Of a DNA stretch of 6,170 nucleotides, positions 1-5,282 are shown one piece after another. Position numbers and translations under genes: made by a program. This stretch comes from CAYZED01 sp964477445. Its GTDB lineage: Bacteria > Bacillota > Clostridia > Lutisporales > Lutisporaceae. Below the pieces are notes generated by a model. That model was not told the DNA's origin and searched no databases. It saw only the letters and a program-made list of their open reading frames with translations. Location of the stretch: contig CAYZED010000043.1 of assembly GCA_964477445.1 (NCBI GenBank), positions 1-6,170 of the forward strand, read 5' to 3'. Position 1 is the first letter of the stretch. The number at the start of each line of letters is the position of its first letter.

Positions 1-612
1 CCATGATATTGAGTTCTCTTTAATTCCCAGCCACCCAATCTTATTTGCTTTGGCTGACAAATCACCAAGCTTAAGGTAAGTATCCTCACGATTCCTAAAT
101 AATAACAATAGAAGAATAATAATTAAAAGTGAACCAATCAACTTCAAACCCACATTGCTTCCAAAAATACCTGCAAATGAATTCATATCAAATATCTGCT
201 GAAAAAACGAGGTTTTTTCAATCAATGATTTTACCAGACCTGTAGCAATTACTCCCATCATAATTACTGCATATTTTATGACATAAACATTTTTATTTTT
301 TTGGAAAAAGTAAAACACAGTGCCAATTAGTATGATACTCAATTTTGTTAAGGTAAAAATCATCAACTCTGCATCAAGCCATAACCCNNNNNNNNNNNNN
401 NNNNNNNNNNNNNNNNNNNNNNNNNNNNNNNNNNNNNNNNNNNNNNNNNNNNNNNNNNNNNNNNNNNNNNNNNNNNNNNNNNNNNNNNNNNNNNNNNNNN
501 NNNNNNNNNNNNNNNNNNNNNNNNNNNNNNNNNNNNNNNNNNNNNNNNNNNNNNNNNNNNNNNNNNNNNNNNNNNNNNNNNNNNNNNNNNNNNNNNNNNN
601 NNNNNNNNNCAT
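1..612 (-). CDS. Probable CPBP-family intramembrane protease, N-terminal part (partial)
   Basis: The minus-strand frame is open from 387 to the window edge (129 codons). A candidate ATG at 612-610 lies 15 bases after the DUF6544 stop and is in frame with it if the 222-N gap (74 codons) is correctly sized. The visible part has two or three hydrophobic helices (for example LSIILIGTVFYFF and LKLIGSLLIIILLLLLF). A charged loop follows, RNREDTYLKLGDLSAKANK, then IGWLGIKENSISW. The 'GDL.A.A...WLGI....W' pattern resembles what I recall just before the catalytic core of CPBP (Abi/CAAX-type) membrane glutamic proteases. The diagnostic EExxxR and H motifs would lie beyond the edge, so the family call is a recollection of the pattern. 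The ribosome site before the ATG is weak (GGAAAGGA, very close). The gene appears to be third in the marR operon. It could instead be another multi-pass membrane protein. Confidence 0.5.
   Translation of the reverse strand, partial: MXXXXXXXXXXXXXXXXXXXXXXXXXXXXXXXXXXXXXXXXXXXXXXXXXXXXXXXXXXXXXXXXXXXXXXXXXXGLWLDAELMIFTLTKLSIILIGTVFYFFQKNKNVYVIKYAVIMMGVIATGLVKSLIEKTSFFQQIFDMNSFAGIFGSNVGLKLIGSLLIIILLLLLFRNREDTYLKLGDLSAKANKIGWLGIKENSISW
388..609. other. Assembly gap (222 N)
   Basis: A run of undetermined bases hides the N-terminal part of the putative membrane protease. Its length is a multiple of three and keeps the ATG at 612 in frame with the open frame beginning at 387. This mildly supports the estimated size. 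Confidence 0.99.
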
Positions 613-627
613 TTCCTTTCCAAACAC

Positions 628-1203
628 TTAGTGTAAGTTTTGCAAATCATATTCTATACTCTTTAATCTTAATTTCCCGTATACAAACTCCCCATCGGGA
701 TAATGCCATATAAGTTCTGCATAGGTTGGAACATTATATCCTTCAATGTTCTTGTAATCAGAAACAGGTATTGAAAACCTGTATTGTTTCATATCGGTTA
801 TATCGTATCTATCATCCGAAACAAAGTTTATTAACTGACCTTCTGAATTAAAGTATAAAGTTGCCGTTATTGTTGTATTTTTGTTTGTAAAACTTGCTTT
901 TGCAGTAAGTGTGTCAATTTCTTCCCAGACAATGTTTTTATCTATAAGCAAAGAAGGTGTGTAAAAACACAATTCTGAAAATGTAGTAACCGTTTCAGAT
1001 TTAAACATAGTATCGCTTTTTTCTTTTACTACAGGTATTAAACCAAATAATTTAACATCCATACTTGCTTCTTGATTCATATATTTGTGATATCCAGGAA
1101 CACTTATACCGAACATTTTTCCTTTCATGAAAAATAGACGGGATGGTTCCTGAAAAAAATTATATTGTTCAGAGATAAAGAAAAACTTCTTTTCCCTATC
1201 CTT
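628..1203 (-). CDS. DUF6544-type protein, C-terminal part (broken gene)
   Basis: The frame is open from the small gap at 1204 to TAA at 630-628. It gives about 191 residues, beginning KDREKKFFFISEQYNFFQEP and continuing through an ATG at 1128 that is internal, not a true start. Segments such as 'DVKLFGLIPVV', 'ATLYFNSEGQLINF' and 'NVPTYAELIWHYPDGEF' match the C-terminal beta-rich domain I associate with DUF6544 (DUF6920) proteins of unknown function. Family members usually have 'V.LLGL.PVV', 'F....G.I' and 'P....V.WH.PDG.F' in this order. Its first ten codons repeat the last good codons of the N-terminal part upstream (1392-1421). Joining the two at that block gives one protein of about 363 residues, a normal length for the family. 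The function is unknown. The soluble domain probably sits outside or against the membrane, behind the four N-terminal helices. Confidence 0.75.
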   Translation of the reverse strand, partial: KDREKKFFFISEQYNFFQEPSRLFFMKGKMFGISVPGYHKYMNQEASMDVKLFGLIPVVKEKSDTMFKSETVTTFSELCFYTPSLLIDKNIVWEEIDTLTAKASFTNKNTTITATLYFNSEGQLINFVSDDRYDITDMKQYRFSIPVSDYKNIEGYNVPTYAELIWHYPDGEFVYGKLRLKSIEYDLQNLH

Positions 1204-1213
1204 NNNNNNNNNN
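1204..1213. other. Short scaffold gap (10 N)
   Basis: Ten undetermined bases lie in the middle of the DUF6544 gene. A round gap of ten is often a scaffolder placeholder for contigs whose ends overlap or whose distance is unknown. That fits the 30-bp near-repeat seen on both sides (1174-1203 and 1392-1421). Confidence 0.99.
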
Positions 1214-1391
1214 TTGAAGTGATTTTCTTTTTTATGTTATCATGAAAAAGTTTCTTCTTTCAAGATGTCTTATTGGAAATTTTTGACTCTTTTTATTTTA
1301 AGAGCGGAGCTTTTGGTTGATAGGAAAGGAATAAGACTTCAACCACCATGGCGAGGGGAAAACTCGCTTTAGGGAATCTACCTCTTTTTAT
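1214..1391. other. Unrelated segment interrupting the DUF6544 gene (unidentified; possible mobile-element end or chimeric contig end)
   Basis: The DUF6544 coding sequence is lost abruptly at 1391/1392 when read leftward. The 178 bp that follow have no similarity to the family. They contain GGTTGA/TCAACC and GCGAG/CTCGC inverted repeats. There are also promoter-like pairs: TTGAAG-18-TATCAT on the plus strand at 1214-1243, and TTGAAA with TAACAT on the minus strand. A 35-codon plus-strand frame from ATG 1264 has no ribosome site. Such features are common at insertion-sequence ends, but I cannot match it to a family, and the far boundary is hidden by the gap. Confidence 0.45.
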
Positions 1392-1937
1392 GATAAAGAA
1401 AAACTTTTTTTGCCTATCCTTCATTTGCCCTTCAAAAACAGCATAAAAGTTCTTGTTTTGGGATTTTCCCATGACACCAACATAGTGTAAATATTTCTGA
1501 ACTGGAATCGGCAAATGTTCTGTATTTTTTTCTGTAAGAATTTCTTCCTTAAAGCTATTATTATCAGTAAAATTATTGGCTACATCTTTTCGATAGCTCT
1601 GTTCAAAAAAGTAACTGCCCATACTCAATACAAGCACTAAGAGAATTATAATATTTGGAATAGTTCCAAACTTCGCATCATGCCATGTCATTATAATAAG
1701 TATCTGTGAAATGACAACAGCAATTATTCCAAATGCCATCCAATAGTCATTTTTTAAGAAAAACAAAACAACAACCGTCATAAACATAACTGTAACAAGC
1801 AACCAAAGAATACCAACCGGTTTAGAAATTGTCTGACTTAGTTGATTAACACTAGCAATATTATAAGCTTTAATAAAGCCAAGCAAGTGAATTAATCCAT
1901 GCATTACTACAATTCCCAAGAAGACACTTTTTAACAT
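1293..1937 (-). CDS. DUF6544-type membrane protein, N-terminal part (broken gene)
   Basis: The start is ATG at 1937: GAGGAG at 1951-1946 sits 8 bases upstream. The in-frame GTG at 1946 abuts that site and is unlikely. Residues 1-120 form about four membrane helices, beginning with 'VVMHGLIHLLGFIKA', a signature seen in many DUF6544/DUF6920 proteins. A linker and 'LPIPVQKYLHYVGVMGK' follow, close to the family's typical 'LP.PV..YL.Y.GV.G' motif. Homology stops after KDRQKKFFFI (1392). The remaining 31 or so residues to the stop at 1293 come from unrelated sequence and are probably not native. The gene begins 5 bases after the marR stop, so the two are almost certainly co-transcribed and perhaps translationally coupled. 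The function is unknown. Neighbouring a MarR regulator, it may answer an envelope or small-molecule stress (inference). Confidence 0.8.
   Translation of the reverse strand: MLKSVFLGIVVMHGLIHLLGFIKAYNIASVNQLSQTISKPVGILWLLVTVMFMTVVVLFFLKNDYWMAFGIIAVVISQILIIMTWHDAKFGTIPNIIILLVLVLSMGSYFFEQSYRKDVANNFTDNNSFKEEILTEKNTEHLPIPVQKYLHYVGVMGKSQNKNFYAVFEGQMKDRQKKFFFIIKRGRFPKASFPLAMVVEVLFLSYQPKAPLLK
1392..1421. repeat. 30-bp near-repeat, copy A (other copy 1174-1203)
   Basis: This stretch encodes KDRQKKFFFI on the minus strand. It matches 1174-1203, which encodes KDREKKFFFI, at 28 of 30 bases, in the same orientation. The homologous protein needs this block only once. The two copies are therefore more likely overlapping contig ends from two alleles or strains than a real duplication. 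Confidence 0.8.
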
Positions 1938-1942
1938 TTTTA

Positions 1943-2419
1943 TCACTCCTCATCAAATTCATTTCCATTTTCCATTTCAGTTAGATTTGATAGCATTTTC
2001 TGCAATACAAATCTCGCTTTTGCAAGATCTTCCATGTCTATATCCTTAAAAAATGCTTCCGTAAATTCGATTGCCTTAGGTTGCGTCTTTTTCCAAAACT
2101 CATAACTTTCATCAGTCATCTTTAAACGAGTAACTCGTGCATCTTTTTTGTCTTTAAACAGCTTCAGCAATCCCTTCTCCTGAAGTTTTATCGCAACCTG
2201 CTTTACGTTCTGATGTGAACTTCCCATTTCATTTGCAGCCTCTTTCATGGTTGGCGGTTTTTCAAACATGTTATCAATAATCATGGATAAAAACCATTGC
2301 TTTGTTGTCACTCCAAATCCTTTTAGTTCTCTTCCGAGCAAAGTATCCATTCTATTAGCAAGAATTAAAAGTACACCGAAAGCAAATTGTTTATCAGGCA
2401 TTAATTCAGATTTATCCAT
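1943..2419 (-). CDS. MarR-family transcriptional regulator
   Basis: This 158-residue protein has the MarR winged-helix layout. An N-terminal dimerisation helix (residues about 10-30) is followed by 'GVTTKQWFLSMII'. A helix-turn-helix follows at about 55-85 (PTMKEAANEMGSSHQNVKQV, then KLQEKGLL). The wing carries the typical acidic-arginine pattern 'DKKDARVTRLKMT', and the C-terminal helices complete the dimer interface. The ATG at 2419 is supported by AGGTGA 7 bases upstream (2432-2427). It is cytoplasmic and binds DNA as a dimer, usually repressing its own operon until a small ligand or oxidant releases it. Here it heads a leftward operon with a DUF6544 membrane protein and a probable membrane protease. 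Its own promoter contains tandem repeats that are likely binding sites. The ligand cannot be inferred. Confidence 0.93.
   Translation of the reverse strand: MDKSELMPDKQFAFGVLLILANRMDTLLGRELKGFGVTTKQWFLSMIIDNMFEKPPTMKEAANEMGSSHQNVKQVAIKLQEKGLLKLFKDKKDARVTRLKMTDESYEFWKKTQPKAIEFTEAFFKDIDMEDLAKARFVLQKMLSNLTEMENGNEFDEE
1946..1951 (-). promoter_or_regulatory. Ribosome binding site deciding the DUF6544 start
   Basis: GAGGAG on the minus strand lies inside the last codons of marR, 8 bases from ATG 1937. It rules out the in-frame GTG at 1946, which would abut the site, and suggests coupling between the two genes. Confidence 0.75.
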
Positions 2420-2443
2420 TTCTTAGTCACCTACTTTTATATA

Positions 2444-2483
2444 TTATACATAATACATTACCTTTATATATAATATATTACCT
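2444..2483 (-). promoter_or_regulatory. Tandem 20-bp direct repeats, probable MarR operator
   Basis: Two directly adjacent 20-bp units (2444-2463 and 2464-2483) match at 18 of 20 bases. On the minus strand each reads AGGTAAT.TATTAT.TATAA. The upstream unit contains the perfect palindrome TAATATATTA; the downstream unit has TAATGTATTA. They cover the -10 box and the expected transcription start of marR. The 20-bp spacing, about two helical turns, would place two dimers on the same face of the DNA. Binding by the MarR protein is inferred from position and symmetry. Confidence 0.6.
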
Positions 2484-2500
2484 TTTGTTTATTCTGTCAA
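2472..2500 (-). promoter_or_regulatory. Strong sigma-A promoter of the marR operon
   Basis: The minus strand has TTGACA (2500-2495), a 17-base spacer and TATATT (2477-2472). The match is nearly consensus at ideal spacing. Transcription should start near 2465, about 45 bases before the marR ATG. The -10 box lies within the upstream repeat of the putative operator, so repressor binding would block polymerase. Confidence 0.85.
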
Positions 2501-2510
2501 GTGATTTTTT

Positions 2511-2563
2511 AAAAAAGAAAAAAAAACCGCAGGCACCGATGTTCAACACACCAATGCCTGCGG
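2511..2563 (-). terminator. Factor-independent terminator, minus strand (orphan)
   Basis: On the minus strand a perfect 9-bp stem, CCGCAGGCA (2527-2535) with TGCCTGCGG (2555-2563), has a 19-base loop. It is followed by nine T, one C and six T (2526-2511). It would end a leftward transcript arriving from higher coordinates, yet the next object to the right is the left end of an insertion sequence on the opposite strand. Its gene is missing or reduced to a few codons. It lies just before the -35 box of marR and protects that promoter from read-through. Confidence 0.85.
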
Positions 2564-2610
2564 CTCTATTTCTACATATTCACTTACTTGCTTTTGCCTT
2601 CACCCTCCTG

Positions 2611-2621
2611 AGTTTGGAAGT
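2611..2621 (+). repeat. Left terminal inverted repeat of the insertion sequence
   Basis: AGTTTGGAAGT is the perfect reverse complement of 4654-4664. Beyond these 11 bp the similarity falls to scattered matches. Both ends also carry a subterminal TTATATAA-like stretch. Confidence 0.75.
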
Positions 2622-2639
2622 TCATTGATTATATAATAG

Positions 2640-2670
2640 CCCAGCAACCCTTTAGGTAGCTGGGTTTTTT
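2640..2670 (+). terminator. Factor-independent terminator inside the left end of the insertion sequence
   Basis: CCCAGC (2640-2645) pairs with GCTGGG (2659-2664). ACC/GGT pairs further in, across one A-A mismatch, with a 5-base loop. Six T follow at 2665-2670. It is oriented to stop rightward transcripts entering from outside, before the transposase promoter. Insertion sequences are known to use such structures to avoid activation by host transcription. Confidence 0.85.
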
Positions 2671-2705
2671 CATGTCAATAATTGAAATATTCTACGTGTG
2701 TTGTA

Positions 2706-2734
2706 TTGCGTTATTGTCAGAAATGTGTTATACT
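2706..2734 (+). promoter_or_regulatory. Transposase promoter with extended -10
   Basis: TTGCGT (2706-2711), a 17-base spacer and TATACT (2729-2734), with TG one base upstream of the -10 box (2726-2727). The start is expected near 2741, leaving a leader of about 15 bases before the ATG at 2756. It lies inside the element, downstream of the insulating terminator. Confidence 0.75.
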
Positions 2735-2755
2735 ATAAGGAAACGGAGGTGGATT

Positions 2756-4561
2756 ATGTATCTGAAAACAATAACAATAAAAGGAATTACACGGCTATAT
2801 CTATATGAATCCTTCTATACTAATAAAAAAACCACTTCAAGACTGGTTGAAACGCTTGGTCGCTTAGATGAACTCAAAAATACATATCCTGATCCAATTA
2901 CTCATTTTAAAAAGGTTGCCAATGAACGTTCTGTCGAAAAGAAGCAGCAAAAAAATATGTCATTTACCATCGATACTTCTTCTAAACTTAAAAAAGGAGA
3001 AGATAATCTAATAAATGTTGGTTATGGAATTATTAAGCAACTTTACTGTGATCTTGAGCTTGATAAGTTTTGGAATCAAAAATCAAAGGGGCGTAATTTC
3101 AAGTTCAATCATGATGATATATTCCGCCTACTTGTGATTTCTCGAGTCTTATATCCCGCCTCAAAAAAAGGGACTTATGATAATAGAGGGGTTTTCTTCG
3201 AAAACTTTGGTGATTTTTCTTTGGATGATGTTTATGCAGCACTTGATATATTTGCAGCAAATCAAGATGCTTTGCAAAAATGGATATACGATCACTCCGA
3301 AAACATTTGTCCGCGAGACCTTTCCGTATCTTATTTTGACTGCACTAATTACTATTTTGATATTGGTCGCTCTGATATGGATTTGCTAGATGACGACGGC
3401 AATCCAATCGACGAAAAAGGGAATCCTACCGACGCTAAATATCGCAAGCGAGGTCCTGAAAAAAACCATCGACCAGACCCTATCGTCGAAATGGGACTTT
3501 TAATGGATAAGAATGGTATCCCCATTGCATATGATCTCTTTCCAGGAAACGAGTCAGAGAAGTTACATATGCGTCCTATCATCAACAGGATAAAAAGAGA
3601 CTTTTCTGATACTCGGATTATTTTCGTTGCTGACAGAGGGCTCAATACCTCTGACAATATTTACTTTCTAAATGGCGACAACAAAGAGGATTACAACCAT
3701 AAAGACGGGTATGTTTATGGACAATCTATTCGTGGTGCAGATGCGGAATTCAAAGAGTGGGTACTTAAAAAGGGATACACAATGAGTACTTTGAAAGACG
3801 ATTCCGGATCCGACATAAAATTCATACATAAATCTCGTATACATCCAAAAGAAATTAATGTTAATCTAACCATTCCAGGAAGCAAGAAGAAAAAGAAAAA
3901 ATCTGTAAAAGTCGATCAAAAACAAATGGTTTATTATTCCGAGAAATATGCGAAAAAACAACGTTTGGACCGCCAAATCATGGTTGAGAGAGCTAAAGAT
4001 CTAATTAAACATCCAAAGAAATATGACAGGATAACTTCCGCTGGCTCAGCTGCCTATGTACTGAATATTGCTTTTGACAAGAAAACTGGTGAAATCATTG
4101 AAGATAACGCTCTTTTACTTAATCTTGCTAAGATCAATGAAGAATCCAAATATGATGGTTACTATTCAATAGTCACAAGCGAGTTAAATATGTCCGATGT
4201 AAAGATGCGAGAGGTTTATCGCGGATTAGCGCAAATTGAGGATACTTTCAAAATATCAAAAACAGACCTTGAATCTCGACCTGTTTTTGTGTGGACTAAT
4301 GAACATATTGATGCACATTTTTCTACATGCTTTGCTGCTTTAGTACTTATTCGCTTGTTACAAACAAAACTTGGTAATACATACCCTGTGGGGCAGCTAT
4401 TAGATTCTCTTAGGAAATATAATTGCACCAAACTTGATCTTAACACATATCAATTCCTCTTTTATAATGAAATTCTAGCAGATTGCGAAAAGACTTTTGG
4501 TATTGAATTAAATAATAAGTATCGGAGTCAGTTGCAAGTCCGCCGTATGTTAAGGTACTAA
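2756..4561 (+). CDS. IS1634-family DDE transposase
   Basis: This 601-residue transposase cuts and pastes the element that carries it. ATG 2756 is chosen because GGAGG (2745-2749) lies 6 bases upstream and the promoter is at 2706-2734. An in-frame ATG at 2672 lies upstream of that promoter. The N-terminal region (MYLKTITIKGITRLYLYESF...) resembles DNA-binding parts of this family. The catalytic core shows the first Asp in 'YFDCTNYYF' (D195), the second in 'IFVADRGLN' (D293) and the Glu in 'RGLAQIEDTFKISK' (E495). The last has the E-x6-K spacing and is followed by the conserved 'RPVFVWTNEHIDAHF'. The roughly 200-residue gap between D293 and E495 fits the insertion domain of the IS4 superfamily. 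A run of six lysines at 377-382 lies in that insertion. The frame is unbroken and all catalytic residues are present. It lies convergent to the rubrerythrin operon. Confidence 0.93.
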   Translation: MYLKTITIKGITRLYLYESFYTNKKTTSRLVETLGRLDELKNTYPDPITHFKKVANERSVEKKQQKNMSFTIDTSSKLKKGEDNLINVGYGIIKQLYCDLELDKFWNQKSKGRNFKFNHDDIFRLLVISRVLYPASKKGTYDNRGVFFENFGDFSLDDVYAALDIFAANQDALQKWIYDHSENICPRDLSVSYFDCTNYYFDIGRSDMDLLDDDGNPIDEKGNPTDAKYRKRGPEKNHRPDPIVEMGLLMDKNGIPIAYDLFPGNESEKLHMRPIINRIKRDFSDTRIIFVADRGLNTSDNIYFLNGDNKEDYNHKDGYVYGQSIRGADAEFKEWVLKKGYTMSTLKDDSGSDIKFIHKSRIHPKEINVNLTIPGSKKKKKKSVKVDQKQMVYYSEKYAKKQRLDRQIMVERAKDLIKHPKKYDRITSAGSAAYVLNIAFDKKTGEIIEDNALLLNLAKINEESKYDGYYSIVTSELNMSDVKMREVYRGLAQIEDTFKISKTDLESRPVFVWTNEHIDAHFSTCFAALVLIRLLQTKLGNTYPVGQLLDSLRKYNCTKLDLNTYQFLFYNEILADCEKTFGIELNNKYRSQLQVRRMLRY

Positions 4562-4610
4562 AAATTATTTTTAACTTCTTTAAAATATTCGCAGATACCA
4601 CATGTAGACT

Positions 4611-4650
4611 ATAGCATTCAAACGCTTATATAATAAGGCTTTAATGCTAT
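4611..4650 (+). repeat. Inverted repeat (hairpin) near the right end of the insertion sequence
   Basis: ATAGCATT (4611-4618) pairs perfectly with AATGCTAT (4643-4650). An inner CTTAT/ATAAG stem (4625-4629, 4633-4637) has a 3-base loop. No T-run follows, so it is a poor intrinsic terminator. It may be a structural element of the end or mRNA 3' structure. Confidence 0.45.
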
Positions 4651-4653
4651 TTC

Positions 4654-4664
4654 ACTTCCAAACT
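4654..4664 (-). repeat. Right terminal inverted repeat of the insertion sequence
   Basis: ACTTCCAAACT is the perfect reverse complement of 2611-2621. The adjoining CTTGAG (4663-4668) matches CCTGAG on the left flank at 5 of 6 bases. Confidence 0.75.
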
Positions 4665-4800
4665 TGAGATACTTTATTTTTATTTGCATTTCAATGCGTT
4701 AAATGAAAATACAATTTTATTGTTTTCAATTTAAAGGGGTTTTTAAAAAATCTTAGTTAGTCGGAGATGGTCATAGAAATCATTATATACGTTAGTTGAC

Positions 4801-4844
4801 TAATAAAAAGTGAGGAGAAAATTTATCCTCCTCACTTTTTATTA
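4801..4844 (-). terminator. Terminator of the rubrerythrin operon, bidirectional shape
   Basis: A perfect 17-bp stem, 4801-4817 with 4828-4844, has a 10-base loop (core GTGAGGAG/CTCCTCAC). Five A on one side and five T on the other form the outer stem, so it could work in either direction. It lies 9 bases beyond the stop codon of the ferritin-like gene, which makes it the end of that leftward operon. It could also stop transposase transcripts. Confidence 0.9.
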
Positions 4845-4852
4845 TGATGCTT

Positions 4853-5136
4853 TTATATAAATTTCAATTTCTCAATTTCTTCTTCTACTTCTTCAGCGCC
4901 TTCTTGATAAAATTTTTCTTCATCTGGATCAAGTTCCTTAAGCAATCTCAAAAATTCACCAGCGTGAACTTTTTCTTCATCAGCAATATCTTTTAGTACT
5001 TCTATCGCAAGCTTATTGTCAGTTGATTCAGCCAGTTGCATATAAAGCTGAATTGCTTCGTACTCTGCAGATACCATAAATCGAATTGCCCTGATTAGTT
5101 CGGCGTCGGTAAGCTTTTTATCTTTAGCAAGTCCCG
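4853..5136 (-). CDS. Two-helix ferritin-like protein, EncFtn-like/rubrerythrin superfamily (5' end in gap)
   Basis: The frame is open from the gap at 5137 to TAA at 4855-4853, giving 93 visible residues. It starts in 'GLAKDKKLTDAELIRAIRFM', so the ATG at 5077 is internal. The first helix carries 'SAEYEAIQLY' (E24 of the visible part) and the second 'DEEKVHAGEFLRLL' (E54-x-x-H57), then 'LDPDEEKFYQEGAEEVEEE'. Having only one Glu plus one ExxH on two helices is the half-ferritin arrangement, in which the diiron site forms between two subunits. The pattern resembles encapsulated ferritins (EncFtn) and the ferritin-like part fused to archaeal encapsulin. The likely role is iron oxidation and storage, or oxygen/peroxide protection, in the cytoplasm. 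The C-terminus (EKLKFI) shows no canonical encapsulin-loading tail. It is last in the operon, after rubrerythrin. Confidence 0.85.
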
Positions 5137-5282
5137 NNNNNNNNNNNNNNNNNNNNNNNNNNNNNNNNNNNNNNNNNNNNNNNNNNNNNNNNNNNNNNNN
5201 NNNNNNNNNNNNNNNNNNNNNNNNNNNNNNNNNNNNNNNNNNNNNNNNNNNNNNNNNNNNNNNNNNNNNNNNNNNNNNNNNN
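5137..5282. other. Assembly gap (146 N)
   Basis: The gap hides the C-terminal rubredoxin-like domain of rubrerythrin, the intergenic spacer and the first codons of the ferritin-like gene. About 146 bases is the size expected for those three parts together, so the estimate is reasonable. Confidence 0.99.

Larger units (their letters stand above)
2613..4662 (+). mobile_element. Insertion sequence, IS1634-type (IS4 superfamily), about 2.05 kb
   Basis: A single large transposase gene is bracketed by inverted repeats: AGTTTGGAAGT at 2611-2621 and ACTTCCAAACT at 4654-4664 (11 of 11). If the tips are TTTGG and CCAAA, the flanks are CCTGAG (2607-2612) and CTTGAG (4663-4668). This is an imperfect 6-bp target duplication, matching the 5-6 bp I recall for IS1634 elements. 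The transposase frame is intact with its promoter and ribosome site, so the element may be active. A terminator at 2640-2670 lies just inside the left end and a hairpin at 4611-4650 just inside the right end. The exact tips could shift by one or two bases. Confidence 0.8.
4562..4800. other. Non-coding: right end of the insertion sequence and AT-rich spacer
   Basis: Bases 4562-4662 are the untranslated right end of the element. Bases 4669-4800 are AT-rich sequence between the element and the terminator of the rubrerythrin operon. I see no convincing gene, promoter or RNA in it. Small inverted repeats such as GCATT/AATGC are present but not persuasive. Confidence 0.6.

Noticed and set aside
320..650. 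Frames spanning the 388-609 gap on both strands
   Set aside because: Most of their length is undetermined bases. The supported frame here is the minus-strand one in phase with the membrane protein at 1-387.
1938..1946. GTG 1946 as the start of the DUF6544 protein
   Set aside because: It abuts the GAGGAG site. ATG 1937 sits at the proper 8-base distance.
2444..2483. Start of a CRISPR array or iteron origin from the tandem 20-bp repeats
   Set aside because: There are only two units with no spacers and no replication or cas genes nearby. Position over the marR promoter fits an operator better.
2672..2755. Upstream in-frame ATG extending the transposase by 28 residues
   Set aside because: It lies before the promoter at 2706-2734 and right after a terminator T-run, with no ribosome site. 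ATG 2756 has GGAGG at good spacing.
3881..3905. A-rich lysine codon run in the transposase as a programmed frameshift or slippage site
   Set aside because: The transposase frame is continuous and complete, so no frameshift is needed, and no second product frame follows.
3177..4446. Short open frames inside the transposase gene (3177-3389 plus, 3352-3657 minus, 4216-4446 minus)
   Set aside because: They overlap a well-supported transposase in other frames and lack ribosome sites and recognisable motifs.
5095..5282. Continuation of the rubrerythrin frame through the N gap to a stop at 5095
   Set aside because: Beyond the gap that frame gives an unrelated tail (RDLLKIKSLPTPN). The neighbouring frame gives the conserved ferritin-like sequence, so the reading through N is arbitrary.
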